From assembly GCF_002127585.1 (NCBI RefSeq), contig NZ_NEGZ01000002.1, forward strand, positions 93,774 through 157,773: a stretch of DNA of 64,000 nucleotides. The letters are read 5' to 3'. Within the stretch, counting starts at the first letter, position 1. The number at the start of each line of letters is the position of its first letter. The DNA is from Janthinobacterium sp. GW458P. Lineage in GTDB: Bacteria > Pseudomonadota > Gammaproteobacteria > Burkholderiales > Burkholderiaceae_D. Of the stretch, positions 43,336 through 51,256 are shown piece by piece. The notes beneath the pieces were generated by a model that saw nothing but the letters and a program-made list of their open reading frames with translations, was not told where the DNA came from and ran no database searches. Position numbers and translations under genes: made by a program.

Positions 43336-43851
43336 ATGAAATTACGCTACTCCCTGGCGCTTGGCCTTCCCCTGATCGGTACGTCGGCGATGGCGGCCGA
43401 CCTGGCTCTCAAGATTGAAATTCCGCAACTGAACGTGGCGGAATACCACCGCCCCTACGTGGCGGCATGGCTGGAAACGGCGGACCAGAAGGTCGTTGGC
43501 AACCTGGCTGTGCTGTACGACGTGAAAAAGAAGGACAAGGCGGGCGAAAAATGGCTGAAGGACATGCGCCAGTGGTGGCGCAAGAGCGGCCGCGACCTGG
43601 CCATGCCTGTCGACGGCGTCAGCGGCGCCACGCGCGCGCCGGGCGAGCACAATCTGACCTTCCCCGGCTCGAAAGCCGTGCTCGACAAGCTGCCGGCCGG
43701 CGAATACCAGCTGGTGGTGGAAGCGGCGCGCGAAGCGGGCGGACGCGAGCTGGTGCGCGTGCCCTTCCAGTGGCCGCCGAAGTCGGGCCAGTCCGTGCCT
43801 GCCAAGGGCAAGGAAGAACTCGGCAATGTCGTCGTCCAACTCAAACCTTAA
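43336..43851 (+). CDS. DUF2271 periplasmic protein, predicted ApbE flavinylation target
   Basis: This 171-aa protein has a signal peptide (about 1-20, LGTSAMAA-like end, cut near A20/A21) and a beta-sandwich DUF2271 domain. Residues 93-99 read D-G-V-S-G-A-T, the consensus at which ApbE attaches FMN to threonine (here T99). This makes it the probable flavoprotein of the operon and explains the apbE gene two genes downstream. The start at 43336 is chosen because the signal peptide begins there. It most likely shuttles electrons in the periplasm between the PepSY membrane protein and an acceptor. Confidence 0.85.
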   Translation: MKLRYSLALGLPLIGTSAMAADLALKIEIPQLNVAEYHRPYVAAWLETADQKVVGNLAVLYDVKKKDKAGEKWLKDMRQWWRKSGRDLAMPVDGVSGATRAPGEHNLTFPGSKAVLDKLPAGEYQLVVEAAREAGGRELVRVPFQWPPKSGQSVPAKGKEELGNVVVQLKP

Positions 43852-43863
43852 GGCGCCCCTACC

Positions 43864-44688
43864 ATGTTGAAGCAACTGAATAAACCGCTGCTCGCCCTGG
43901 CCCTGGCCGGCCTGGCCATGAACGCCCACGCCCACCGCGGCTGGATGGTGCCGTCGAGCACGATGGTGGAAAGCAAGGACGCCTGGGTGACGGTGGACGC
44001 GGCCGTGTCCGACGGCCTGTTCGAGATCGACCACCAGCCGCTGCGCCTGGACGCGCTGCAAGTGACCGGCCCGGACGGCGCCAAGGTCGCGCCGGCGAAT
44101 GCCGTCACGGGCCGTCTGCGTAGCGTCTTCGACGTAAAAATGGAAAAGCCGGGCACCTACAAGGCGGCCATCGTGTCGCAGAACGTGATGGCCAGCTACA
44201 CGGTGAACGGCGAGCAGAAGCGCTTCCGCGGCAACGAAGAGACGTTCAAGAAGGACATGCCGGCCGACGCGAAAGACGTGAAAGTCACGCGCACGGCGGC
44301 CCGCCTGGAAACCTTCTTCAGCAATGGCGAGACCAGCACGGAAGTGTTCAAGCCGACGGGCGTGGGCCTGGAATTCGTGCCCGTCACGCACCCGAACGAC
44401 TTGCGCGCGGGCGAGAAAGCCACATGGCGCTTCCTGGTCGACGGCAAGCCGGCCGCGAACCAGGCCTTCAGCCTGGTGCCGGGCGGGGTGCGCTACCGTG
44501 GCGTGCTCGGTGAAATCCGCCAGAGCACGGACGCCAAGGGCGAGATCACGTTCACCGTGCCGGCCGCCGGCATGTATTACCTGAGCAGCACCTGGCCCGC
44601 GGCCGCCCCGGCCGTTGCAGGCCAGCCGCCGGCGATGCCGGAGCGCCGCATGACCTACGCGGCCACCGTGGAAGTGCTGCCGCAGTAA
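43864..44688 (+). CDS. DUF4198 periplasmic protein
   Basis: This 274-aa protein has a clear signal peptide (1-23, ending AHA) followed directly by HRGWMVPSST, the typical His-containing start of mature DUF4198 proteins. Two beta-sandwich regions follow (FEFVPVTHPNDLRAGEKATW style, PGGVRYRG). Relatives are found with metal-uptake genes, and the N-terminal histidines could bind metal. It sits 12 bases after the DUF2271 gene in the Fur-controlled operon. A role in metal handling in the periplasm is inferred from context only. Confidence 0.83.
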   Translation: MLKQLNKPLLALALAGLAMNAHAHRGWMVPSSTMVESKDAWVTVDAAVSDGLFEIDHQPLRLDALQVTGPDGAKVAPANAVTGRLRSVFDVKMEKPGTYKAAIVSQNVMASYTVNGEQKRFRGNEETFKKDMPADAKDVKVTRTAARLETFFSNGETSTEVFKPTGVGLEFVPVTHPNDLRAGEKATWRFLVDGKPAANQAFSLVPGGVRYRGVLGEIRQSTDAKGEITFTVPAAGMYYLSSTWPAAAPAVAGQPPAMPERRMTYAATVEVLPQ

Positions 44689-44714
44689 GCGGCGGCATCG
44701 TCACGAGAGCGCCG

Positions 44715-45773
44715 ATGCGCCGGGTCCTGCTGCCGCAGCATATTTCCGATCAGGTCGCGCCGCCCGGCGCCGCGATCCGGGACTTGCGCGGCCTGTCCAT
44801 GGGCACCAGCTGGACCGTGCGCCTGCTCGAGTCCGCCATGCCGGGACGCGCCGGCAGCGCCGACTTGCAGCAGGGCCTGCAGCAGCAGCTGGATCTGGTC
44901 GTGGCGCAAATGAGCCACTGGAGCGAGGAGTCCGACCTGGGCCGTTTCAACCGGGCCGAGCCCGGCAGCTGGCACAGCCTGCCCGCCGCGTTTTGCGAGG
45001 TGCTGGGCTTTGCCATGCACGTCTCGCAGGCGTCGGGCGGCGCGTACGACCCGTGCGCGGGCGCCCTCGTCAACCTGTGGGGCTTCGGCCCCCGCCACCG
45101 TTACGACGAGCCAGGTTTCCTGCCGCCGAAGGATGACACGGTAGCCCTGCTGCTGTCGCAGCGCCAGCGCCGCCGCCTGGAGCTGGACTTGCCGGCCCGC
45201 CGCATCCGCCAACCGGGCGGCTTGCAGCTGGACCTGTCCGCCGTGGCCAAGGGCTATGGCGTGGACCGCCTGGCCCGCTACCTGGACAGCCAGGGCATAC
45301 ACCATTACCTGGTCGAAGTGGGCGGCGAACTGCGCGGCGCCGGCAGCAAGCCCGACGGCCAGCCATGGTGGGTCATGCTGGAACAGGTCGACGGCGCCGC
45401 CGATAGTGCCGATAGTGCCGATAATGCCGATAATGCGCAGCATCCGCCGGAAATGCTGCTGGCGCTGCACGGCTTGTCCGTGGCGACGTCGGGCGACTAC
45501 CGGCGTTTCTTCGAAGACGGCACGGCGCGTTTTTCGCACACCATCGATCCGCGCAGCGGCATGCCGATCGCCAATCAACTCGCTTCCGTCACCGTCGTGC
45601 ATGCGCAATGCATGGCGGCCGACGCCTGGTCGACGGCCCTGACCGTGCTGGGCGTCGAGGCCGGCTTGGCGCTGGCCGAGGAGCAGGGCCTGGCCGCGCG
45701 CTTCCTGCAGCGCGACGGGCACGGTTACCGCGAAACCTTGAGCAGCCGCATGCTGGCCATGCTCGACGAATGA
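44715..45773 (+). CDS. apbE: FAD:protein FMN transferase (ApbE)
   Basis: This 352-aa enzyme cleaves FAD and attaches FMN covalently to threonine in the target motif. Family motifs are GTSWTVRLL, YDPCAGALVNLWGFG, LDLSAVAKGYGVDRLA and DPRSGMPIAN. No lipobox or clear signal peptide is visible, unlike many ApbE proteins, so its route to the periplasm is uncertain. A run of four in-frame 9-bp repeats gives (DSA)2(DNA)2 in a loop near residue 230. The neighbouring DUF2271 protein carries the matching acceptor motif. Confidence 0.92.
   Translation: MRRVLLPQHISDQVAPPGAAIRDLRGLSMGTSWTVRLLESAMPGRAGSADLQQGLQQQLDLVVAQMSHWSEESDLGRFNRAEPGSWHSLPAAFCEVLGFAMHVSQASGGAYDPCAGALVNLWGFGPRHRYDEPGFLPPKDDTVALLLSQRQRRRLELDLPARRIRQPGGLQLDLSAVAKGYGVDRLARYLDSQGIHHYLVEVGGELRGAGSKPDGQPWWVMLEQVDGAADSADSADNADNAQHPPEMLLALHGLSVATSGDYRRFFEDGTARFSHTIDPRSGMPIANQLASVTVVHAQCMAADAWSTALTVLGVEAGLALAEEQGLAARFLQRDGHGYRETLSSRMLAMLDE
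45402..45437 (+). repeat. Four tandem 9-bp repeats inside apbE
   Basis: GATAGTGCC occurs twice and GATAATGCC/G twice, in tandem and in frame, adding an Asp-Ser/Asn-Ala loop. Copy-number slippage would change the loop length without shifting the frame. Confidence 0.8.
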
Positions 45774-45786
45774 ACCCTTACCTTTC

Positions 45787-47151
45787 ATGATTTTTACGCA
45801 CGATACGACGCGGCTGGCTTTGCTGGCCGCCCTGTCCCTCAGTTACGCGGGCGTGTGCCTGGCGCCCTGGCTGCGCGCGCGCGCCCGGCGCCGCGCCGCC
45901 GCTGCCGCCACGGCGGCGCTGGCCAACAACCCCGCCTGGCTGGTGGCGTATGCGAGCCAGACGGGCAATGCCGAAGAGCTGGCCACCCAAACGGCGCGCA
46001 GCCTGCAGCTGGCCGGCATTCCCGTGCGCCTGTGCGCGCTGGCAGAACTGACGGCCATTGATCTGCAACAAGCCGAACGTGCCTTGTTCCTGGTCAGCAC
46101 CTATGGCGAGGGCGACGCGCCCGACAATGCGGCCGCTTTCATGGGCCACCTGATGACGGGCGAGCTGGCGCTGCCGCAATTGCATTATTGCGTGCTGGCC
46201 CTGGGCGACCGCAGCTATGGCCAGTTCTGCGGCTTCGGCCGCGCGCTCGACGCCTGGCTGGCGACGCAGGGCGCGTCGCGCCTGTTCGAGCGCATCGAGG
46301 TCGACCGCAGCGCCGGCGCCGCCATCGAGCAATGGTTCCAGCACCTGAGCCACCTGGCCGGCACCAGCGACGCGCCCGACTGGAGCGCGCCCGCCTTTGG
46401 CGACTGGCGCCTGACCCGCAGGCAGCTGCTCAACCCGGGCAGCGAGGGCGGCCCCATCTATCACGTGGAACTGGCGCCCGTGGAAGGCAGTCTGCCCGAC
46501 TGGCAGTCGGGCGACCTGGTGCAGGTGGCGCCGCCGCTTGACCCGGCGCAAGCGCGCGAGTATTCGATCGCCTCGATCCCGCGCGATGGCGGCGTGCACC
46601 TGCTGGTGCGCCAACATGCGCATCCCGACGGCAGCCTGGGCCTGGCGTCGGGCTGGCTGACGGCGCAGGCGGCTGTCGGCGAGGTGGTACAGCTGCGCTT
46701 GCGCCAGCACAAGCGCTTTCGTCTGGAAGACAATGCCCAGCGTCCTTTAATTTTGATCGGCAACGGCAGCGGCATCGCCGGCTTGCGCGGCCACCTGAAA
46801 AGCCGCGTGCTGGCCGGGCAGCGCCGCAACTGGCTGATCTTTGGCGAACGCAATGCGGCCCACGATTTTCATTACCGCGAAGAAATTGAACACTGGCACG
46901 CGAGCGGCGATTTGCCGCGCCTGGACCTGGCGTTTTCGCGCGACCAGGCGCAGCGCACCTACGTGCAGGACCGTCTGCGCGGCAATGCCGACGAAGTCAG
47001 GCTGTGGCTGGAGCAGGGCGCGGCCATCTACGTCTGCGGCAGCCTGGCCGGCATGGCGGGCGGCGTCGACCAGGCCCTGCAGGAGATGCTGGGCCGCCCC
47101 GCGCTCGATGCGCTGGCGGCCCAGGGGCGCTACCGGCGCGACGTGTATTGA
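45787..47151 (+). CDS. Membrane-anchored flavodoxin/sulfite-reductase-type NADPH flavoreductase
   Basis: This 454-aa protein has one N-terminal membrane helix (about 8-28). A flavodoxin FMN domain follows (about 50-185, YASQTGNAEELA, VSTYGEGDAPD, LGDRSYGQFC). The FAD/NAD(P)-binding reductase domains have REYSIASIP, LIGNGSGIAGLRGHL and YVCGSLAGMAGGVD. It resembles cytochrome P450 reductase/CysJ and should pass NADPH electrons from the cytoplasm into the membrane partner. It is the last gene of the Fur-controlled operon, so it is the probable electron entry point for the PepSY-DUF2271 chain. A terminator follows. Confidence 0.88.
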   Translation: MIFTHDTTRLALLAALSLSYAGVCLAPWLRARARRRAAAAATAALANNPAWLVAYASQTGNAEELATQTARSLQLAGIPVRLCALAELTAIDLQQAERALFLVSTYGEGDAPDNAAAFMGHLMTGELALPQLHYCVLALGDRSYGQFCGFGRALDAWLATQGASRLFERIEVDRSAGAAIEQWFQHLSHLAGTSDAPDWSAPAFGDWRLTRRQLLNPGSEGGPIYHVELAPVEGSLPDWQSGDLVQVAPPLDPAQAREYSIASIPRDGGVHLLVRQHAHPDGSLGLASGWLTAQAAVGEVVQLRLRQHKRFRLEDNAQRPLILIGNGSGIAGLRGHLKSRVLAGQRRNWLIFGERNAAHDFHYREEIEHWHASGDLPRLDLAFSRDQAQRTYVQDRLRGNADEVRLWLEQGAAIYVCGSLAGMAGGVDQALQEMLGRPALDALAAQGRYRRDVY

Positions 47152-47163
47152 TCGACTGCGCAT

Positions 47164-47196
47164 AAAAAAAGGACTGGCCGGGCCAGTCCTTTTTTA
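47164..47196. terminator. Bidirectional terminator between convergent iron-regulated operons
   Basis: The hairpin AAGGACTGGCC / GGCCAGTCCTT has an A run before it and a T run after it, so it can end transcription from both the flavoreductase and the DUF2325 side. Confidence 0.9.
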
Positions 47197-47210
47197 TTCG
47201 GCAAGCCCGC

Positions 47211-48440
47211 TTACGGCTGCAGCGCGGCCAGCGGCGCCGCCTCCATCTCGCCGCTCACTTCCTGCAGGCCGCGCGCCAGGCTGGAGATGCTGGGGTTGTC
47301 GATGAAGACGCAGCGCTTGCCCGTGCGCTTGCAATAATCCTTCACGCGCCAGTAGGCGCTGTGGCTGATGCAGCCCGTCTGGCAAATCACCAGGTCGGCC
47401 GCCGCCAGGCTGGAATCGAGCAGGTTGGCATTGTCTTCCAGGCCGCCGTCGTGGTGGGCGAACTGCGCGCCCACGCGTTCGATCAGGGCGCGGTAAGTGG
47501 CGACATTGCCGCTGCGCCCGCCCACGCACAAGACGCTTTGGTCGACGAGGCGGATCGGCATTTTCAGCTTGCCGCCCGTGGGCACTTCCAGCTTGGTTGC
47601 CGGTGGCGGCACGGCGGCGCCCGGACGCGGCTGGGCCTGTTTCAATTCCGCGATTTGCTGGCGCAATTCCTTCTCGCGCTCATCCATCTGCGCCAGGCGC
47701 TCGACGAGGCGCGTGCGCGATTCCAGCGCGGGGACGGCGGCCTGCAATTGCGCCAGATCAAGGCGCAAGCCGTCGATGAGGCTATCTTTGCCGATCGATT
47801 CGGCACGCGCGCGCAGCAGCAAGGCTTCCTGGCGCTCCAGCTCGCCCGTCTTTTCCGTCAGCATGGCCTGGCTGCGCTGTTGCAGCCTGGCCAGTTCCTG
47901 CGCCAGGCGCGCGTTTTCTTCCTGCAAGGCCGTAAACTTGCCCATGTCGGCGCGCACGCAGGCGCCGGCCTGGTGCTGGATCATGTGCAGGTCGCGGCAC
48001 ATCTGCTCTTCCAGCTCGGCGTCGCAGCGCGGGTGCGTGAGGCCGGCCCAGAAGGCGCCGGCCACGTCGCCGTTGGCGACGGCCGTGCGCCACTGCTGCG
48101 CCACCTGCTGCGTCGTCTTGGCGCCGCGAAAGCGCAGGATCACGGGCGCGTAGCGGCGTTCCAGTTCCTTTTGCAGTGCTTCGGACAGGCGGTTGCGCGC
48201 GCCGCATTCCGTCACGGCGCCCACATGCACTTCGTAGTCGTCGGCCAGCACGCGCCCGCCCGTCATCTTGCCCACCAGCTTGCGCAGGTAGCCCAGCGGC
48301 AAGCCTACGCCGACCAGCGGGCAATGACAGGTATGCGACAGTTCCCACAGCCGGCGGCGGCGAGAGGCGAGCGCGGCCGTGTCGGCCTCGCCGCTGGAAC
48401 AATTGCTGATGACGGGCAGGGACTGGTCTTTGTCACACAT
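47211..48440 (-). CDS. DUF2325 domain protein
   Basis: This 409-aa protein has an N-terminal region rich in Cys/His (SHTCHCPLVGVGLPLGYLRK) and a long coiled coil (about 180-300). The C-terminal DUF2325 domain (about 310-400) has VLCVGGRSGNVATYR, HHDGGLEDN, VICQTGCISHSAYW and FIDNPS. Cysteine pairs near the domain suggest metal or redox sensing, but no function is established. The ATG at 48440 is chosen, since upstream codons of the longer frame are low in family-like content. It is the third gene of the hemP operon, so it is probably expressed under iron limitation. Confidence 0.85.
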   Translation of the reverse strand: MCDKDQSLPVISNCSSGEADTAALASRRRRLWELSHTCHCPLVGVGLPLGYLRKLVGKMTGGRVLADDYEVHVGAVTECGARNRLSEALQKELERRYAPVILRFRGAKTTQQVAQQWRTAVANGDVAGAFWAGLTHPRCDAELEEQMCRDLHMIQHQAGACVRADMGKFTALQEENARLAQELARLQQRSQAMLTEKTGELERQEALLLRARAESIGKDSLIDGLRLDLAQLQAAVPALESRTRLVERLAQMDEREKELRQQIAELKQAQPRPGAAVPPPATKLEVPTGGKLKMPIRLVDQSVLCVGGRSGNVATYRALIERVGAQFAHHDGGLEDNANLLDSSLAAADLVICQTGCISHSAYWRVKDYCKRTGKRCVFIDNPSISSLARGLQEVSGEMEAAPLAALQP

Positions 48441-48478
48441 GGCGATATCCTGTTGGGCGGTGGGCAGTGTTGGAGAAA

Positions 48479-48805
48479 TTATTGCGGCAGGGGCGAGACG
48501 GGACGCTTGGGACTCAGCAGGCGTGCCAGGCGGGCGAGCAGGGTGGCCCTGGGCGGCGCCGGGCGGTGCTGGGCCACGAGGGCGGCCCACTGCTGCGACA
48601 GCTGCTGGCAGGTTGCCTGCAGCACGGGACCCAGGTCGGGCACGCCGGACAGCACTTGCAGATGGCGTTCGATGACGGCGGCCAGCTTCGCGCAGGGGCT
48701 GCCCGCATGGTAGTGCGACATCAGGTGCAGCACGGCCGACAGCATCAATGCCGGCTGTTGCCCCTTCGCTGAAGAAAACATCGAGTCAGTATGATCGATC
48801 GCCAT
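48479..48805 (-). CDS. Uncharacterised helical protein between hemP and the DUF2325 gene
   Basis: I do not recognise a family for this 108-aa protein. It is mostly alpha-helical, with His and Cys residues in SAVLHLMSHYHAGSPCAKL (about residues 23-41) and a basic, proline-rich C-terminus. GGAG upstream supports the ATG at 48805; a TTG one codon earlier is an alternative. Its position between hemP and the DUF2325 gene, on a Fur-controlled transcript, suggests a role in iron or heme homeostasis (inference). Confidence 0.6.
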   Translation of the reverse strand: MAIDHTDSMFSSAKGQQPALMLSAVLHLMSHYHAGSPCAKLAAVIERHLQVLSGVPDLGPVLQATCQQLSQQWAALVAQHRPAPPRATLLARLARLLSPKRPVSPLPQ

Positions 48806-48885
48806 CAAACGCTCCTGTGCGGTGGTTTGGCTGGCTGGCGCGCGGGGCGCGACTGGCTGGCGGGTGGGGTGGCTGCGGGACAGTA

Positions 48886-49083
48886 TCAGGCAGTCAGGAT
48901 CAGCTTGTTCAATTGGGTGACGCGCAGGCGGTAAATCTTGCCGCTGTGTTCAATCTCCACTTCGCGCCCCTGCTGCAGCAGCGCTTCGCTGGTGATGCGG
49001 CGCGCCGGTTGCGCCACGCTGACGGGAGGGCGGACGTGTGCGCTGGCGGCATCCTGGATCAAGGCGGGTTTTGAGCTTTGCAT
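48886..49083 (-). CDS. hemP: Hemin uptake protein HemP
   Basis: This 65-aa protein has the conserved HemP C-terminus (RRITSEALLQQGREVEIEHS, then YRLRVTQLNKLILTA). HemP/HmuP is a small protein needed for heme utilisation in several betaproteobacteria, where it acts as an activator of heme receptor genes. The N-terminal 28 residues are variable. A Fur-like box lies about 25 bases upstream. No hmu receptor or transporter genes are next to it. The genes behind it are the 108-aa unknown and DUF2325. Confidence 0.88.
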   Translation of the reverse strand: MQSSKPALIQDAASAHVRPPVSVAQPARRITSEALLQQGREVEIEHSGKIYRLRVTQLNKLILTA

Positions 49084-49105
49084 GTTGGCTTTCTTTGTCT
49101 CAGTT

Positions 49106-49124
49106 GAGAATGATTCGTATTTGC
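49106..49124 (-). promoter_or_regulatory. Fur-like box upstream of hemP
   Basis: GAGAATGATTCGTATTTGC matches 12 of 19 positions of the Fur consensus GATAATGATAATCATTATC, with the strongest agreement in GA.AATGAT. It sits just upstream of the hemP start codon, where Fur would block transcription. Confidence 0.7.
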
Positions 49125-49257
49125 ATTATTGTTGAATGTGGCCCGAAAAGCAAGGCTTATTTGTGCCGGATGCAGGCTTTTTTTTGACTGACGGGGAGGG
49201 GGCTGGCGGGGGCGTGGCGCAAGGTGGCACCAGCGGGCTGAAGAAGGGTGCGGACAG

Positions 49258-49298
49258 CAAAAAAGACCCGGCGAGGCCTAGCATGCCTCGGCCGGGTC
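49258..49298 (-). terminator. Terminator of the Crp/Fnr-family gene
   Basis: On the minus strand a GC-rich hairpin (GACCCGGCC and GAGGC paired with their complements) is followed by a run of T. It lies about 30 bases past the stop codon. Confidence 0.85.
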
Positions 49299-49329
49299 AA
49301 GCCTGTGCCAAGCTTGAGGAAAGGGGGCG

Positions 49330-50199
49330 CTAAATGGTGGCCAGCAATTGCGCCGAGGCGTCGGCGGCCGCTGCCGTATCGGCTTTCAGCTTGGCGGCGG
49401 CCAGCTGCTTGGCGCGCGAGCGCGACGGCGGCAGGCGGCGCAGGGTCTTCAGGGCGTCCGGGTCCTTGATGCCGATGGTGCGCTGGTCGACCGTGATGAG
49501 GCCGATTTCATTGAAGGCGGACAGGGTGCGGCTCACCGTTTCCAGGGTCAGGCCCAGGTAGCTGCCGATTTCGTGGCGCGTCATGCGCAGGTTGAACAGT
49601 TTGCTGGAGTAGCCCATCTGGCCGAAGCGGTCGGCCAGCGAGACGAGGAAGCGGGCCACGCGCGCTTCGGCGCTGAGGGCGCCCAGCATGCCGATCATCG
49701 CCTGTTCGCGCACGAGTTCGCGGCTCATCACGCCATACATGACGTTTTCCAGTTCCAGGTGGACACGGCCCAGCGCCGTGAGCTTCTTGAACGGCAGCAG
49801 GATCAGGTCGCAGTCGGACAGGGCCACGGCTTCGGACGAGTAGTGGCGCGAGTGGATGCCGTCCACGCCCAGCATGTCGCCCTTCATGGGAAAGCTGAGT
49901 ACCTGTTCATTGCCGAATTCATCGATGAGCACGGTTTTCAGGAAGCCTGAATTGACGATGTACAGGGTGTCGAAGGGCTGGCCTATCGTGTGCACGCGCT
50001 GGCCCGTCTTGAATTGCACGTGCTGGAACAGCAGCTCGTCGGCGGCGATGGTGCAGGCGCTGGAAATATGCAGCAGGTCGCACACTTCCTTCAGGTTCGA
50101 CCATAGCCGCCCCTGGCGCTGGCGTCCCGCTTCCATCGGCGTGGAAGGGGGCAGTGCTGGTGAGGCGGGGCGGTTTTCAGACGTTTGCGTGGACAGCAT
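49330..50199 (-). CDS. Crp/Fnr-family transcriptional regulator
   Basis: This 289-aa regulator has a cyclic-nucleotide-type sensor fold (about 45-150), a dimer helix and a winged helix whose recognition helix reads LETVSRTL. The E-x-x-S-R pattern is that of FNR, which binds TTGAT-N4-ATCAA. The N-terminal cysteines C40 and C49 have the spacing of E. coli FNR C20 and C29, but the cysteine between them is missing, and C130 is three residues off the FNR C122 position, so an oxygen-sensing 4Fe-4S cluster is doubtful. An Ala-rich tail (about 250-289) is extra. ATG 50199 is preferred over 50205 because AGGAG lies six bases before it. A perfect FNR-type box lies upstream of the nearby stress-protein gene. 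Confidence 0.88.
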   Translation of the reverse strand: MLSTQTSENRPASPALPPSTPMEAGRQRQGRLWSNLKEVCDLLHISSACTIAADELLFQHVQFKTGQRVHTIGQPFDTLYIVNSGFLKTVLIDEFGNEQVLSFPMKGDMLGVDGIHSRHYSSEAVALSDCDLILLPFKKLTALGRVHLELENVMYGVMSRELVREQAMIGMLGALSAEARVARFLVSLADRFGQMGYSSKLFNLRMTRHEIGSYLGLTLETVSRTLSAFNEIGLITVDQRTIGIKDPDALKTLRRLPPSRSRAKQLAAAKLKADTAAAADASAQLLATI

Positions 50200-50431
50200 G
50201 TTCATCTCCTGGTAACAGGTAATTCAGAGTTGACTGACGGAGTGCGCAAGGCGGCGGGCACGGCAGAGGGCCGGCGGCGCGCGTCCTGGCAGGTAATGCT
50301 CAATTCGCTGAAGACTTGCTGTGTGATGAAATAACTTCCCAGCAACTTGATTACTGGTTTCAGTATGCCAACAACCGTATGGAATTAATATCAGCAGTGG
50401 CTGAATATGGCAGTAGGAGCTGTGGTAGCGG

Positions 50432-50451
50432 GCGTAGGATTGTTCCTACGC
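50432..50451. other. Inverted repeat downstream of the response regulator
   Basis: GCGTAGGA-TTGT-TCCTACGC has perfect 8-bp arms. It lies just past the stop of the NarL-type regulator gene but lacks a T run, so it may be a processing or weak termination hairpin. The remainder of 50206-50470 shows no gene. Confidence 0.45.
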
Positions 50452-50470
50452 GCGGCCTACGCCGTCTGGC

Positions 50471-51115
50471 TCAGGTCTTGAAGGGGGACAGCAGGCGGTG
50501 GGCCACGGCATACTGGACCATTTCCGACAGCGAACTCATGCCCATCTTTTGCATGATGCGCGTCTTGTGCGTGCTCACCGTCTTGACGCTCAGATGCAGG
50601 TTGTTGGCGATTTCCGTGATCGACTTGCCCGCCACCAGCAGGGAAAAGACTTCGAATTCGCGGTCCGACAGCTGTTTGTGCAACAGGCTTTCATTCGGCA
50701 TCATGATGTTGAGCACCAGCTGCTCGGCCACCTCGGCGCTGATGTAGGGCCGTCCCGAGGCCACCTTGTGGATGGCGCCCACCAGCTGCGTGCCCGCGCT
50801 TTCCTTGGTCAGATAGCCTTGCGCGCCGGCGCGGATGGCGCGCACGGCATATTGCTCTTCCTCGTGCATGGTGAGGATCAGGATGGCCAGCTTGGGCGCT
50901 TCGCTGCGGATTTGCCGGATCAGGTCGACGCCGCTGCGGCCCGGCATGGACAGGTCGAGCAGCAGCAGGTCGAAGCCGCCCTGGCGCACGTGGTTGAGGA
51001 CTTCGAAGCCGTCGATGGCTTCGCCCACGATATCGATGTCCGGCGCGCCGTCGAGGATGCGCTTCAATCCCTCGCGCATGATGGTGTGGTCGTCGGCAAT
51101 CACAATGCGTATCAT
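50471..51115 (-). CDS. NarL/FixJ-type response regulator
   Basis: This 214-aa two-component response regulator has a receiver with D8, D9, phospho-acceptor D54 (LLLLDLSMPG) and K104-type lysine in YLTKESAG. A LuxR-type helix-turn-helix (about 145-205) has LSDREFEVFSLLVAGKSITE and KTVSTHKTRIMQKMG. No cognate sensor kinase gene is adjacent. It sits between the Crp/Fnr regulator and the universal stress protein, all on the minus strand, but with large gaps, so each may have its own promoter. Confidence 0.92.
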   Translation of the reverse strand: MIRIVIADDHTIMREGLKRILDGAPDIDIVGEAIDGFEVLNHVRQGGFDLLLLDLSMPGRSGVDLIRQIRSEAPKLAILILTMHEEEQYAVRAIRAGAQGYLTKESAGTQLVGAIHKVASGRPYISAEVAEQLVLNIMMPNESLLHKQLSDREFEVFSLLVAGKSITEIANNLHLSVKTVSTHKTRIMQKMGMSSLSEMVQYAVAHRLLSPFKT

Positions 51116-51256
51116 AGGCGTGCAATCAGCTCTGGCCGTACATGGACGGCCAAATGTTAAGAAACGAGAAAGGTTGTCATATTAACTGAAAACGGCCGCA
51201 TGTCCGCCTGTTTCTAATTGTGCTCGCGCGGCCGGCTCCTGTTGCCATGTGACCCC

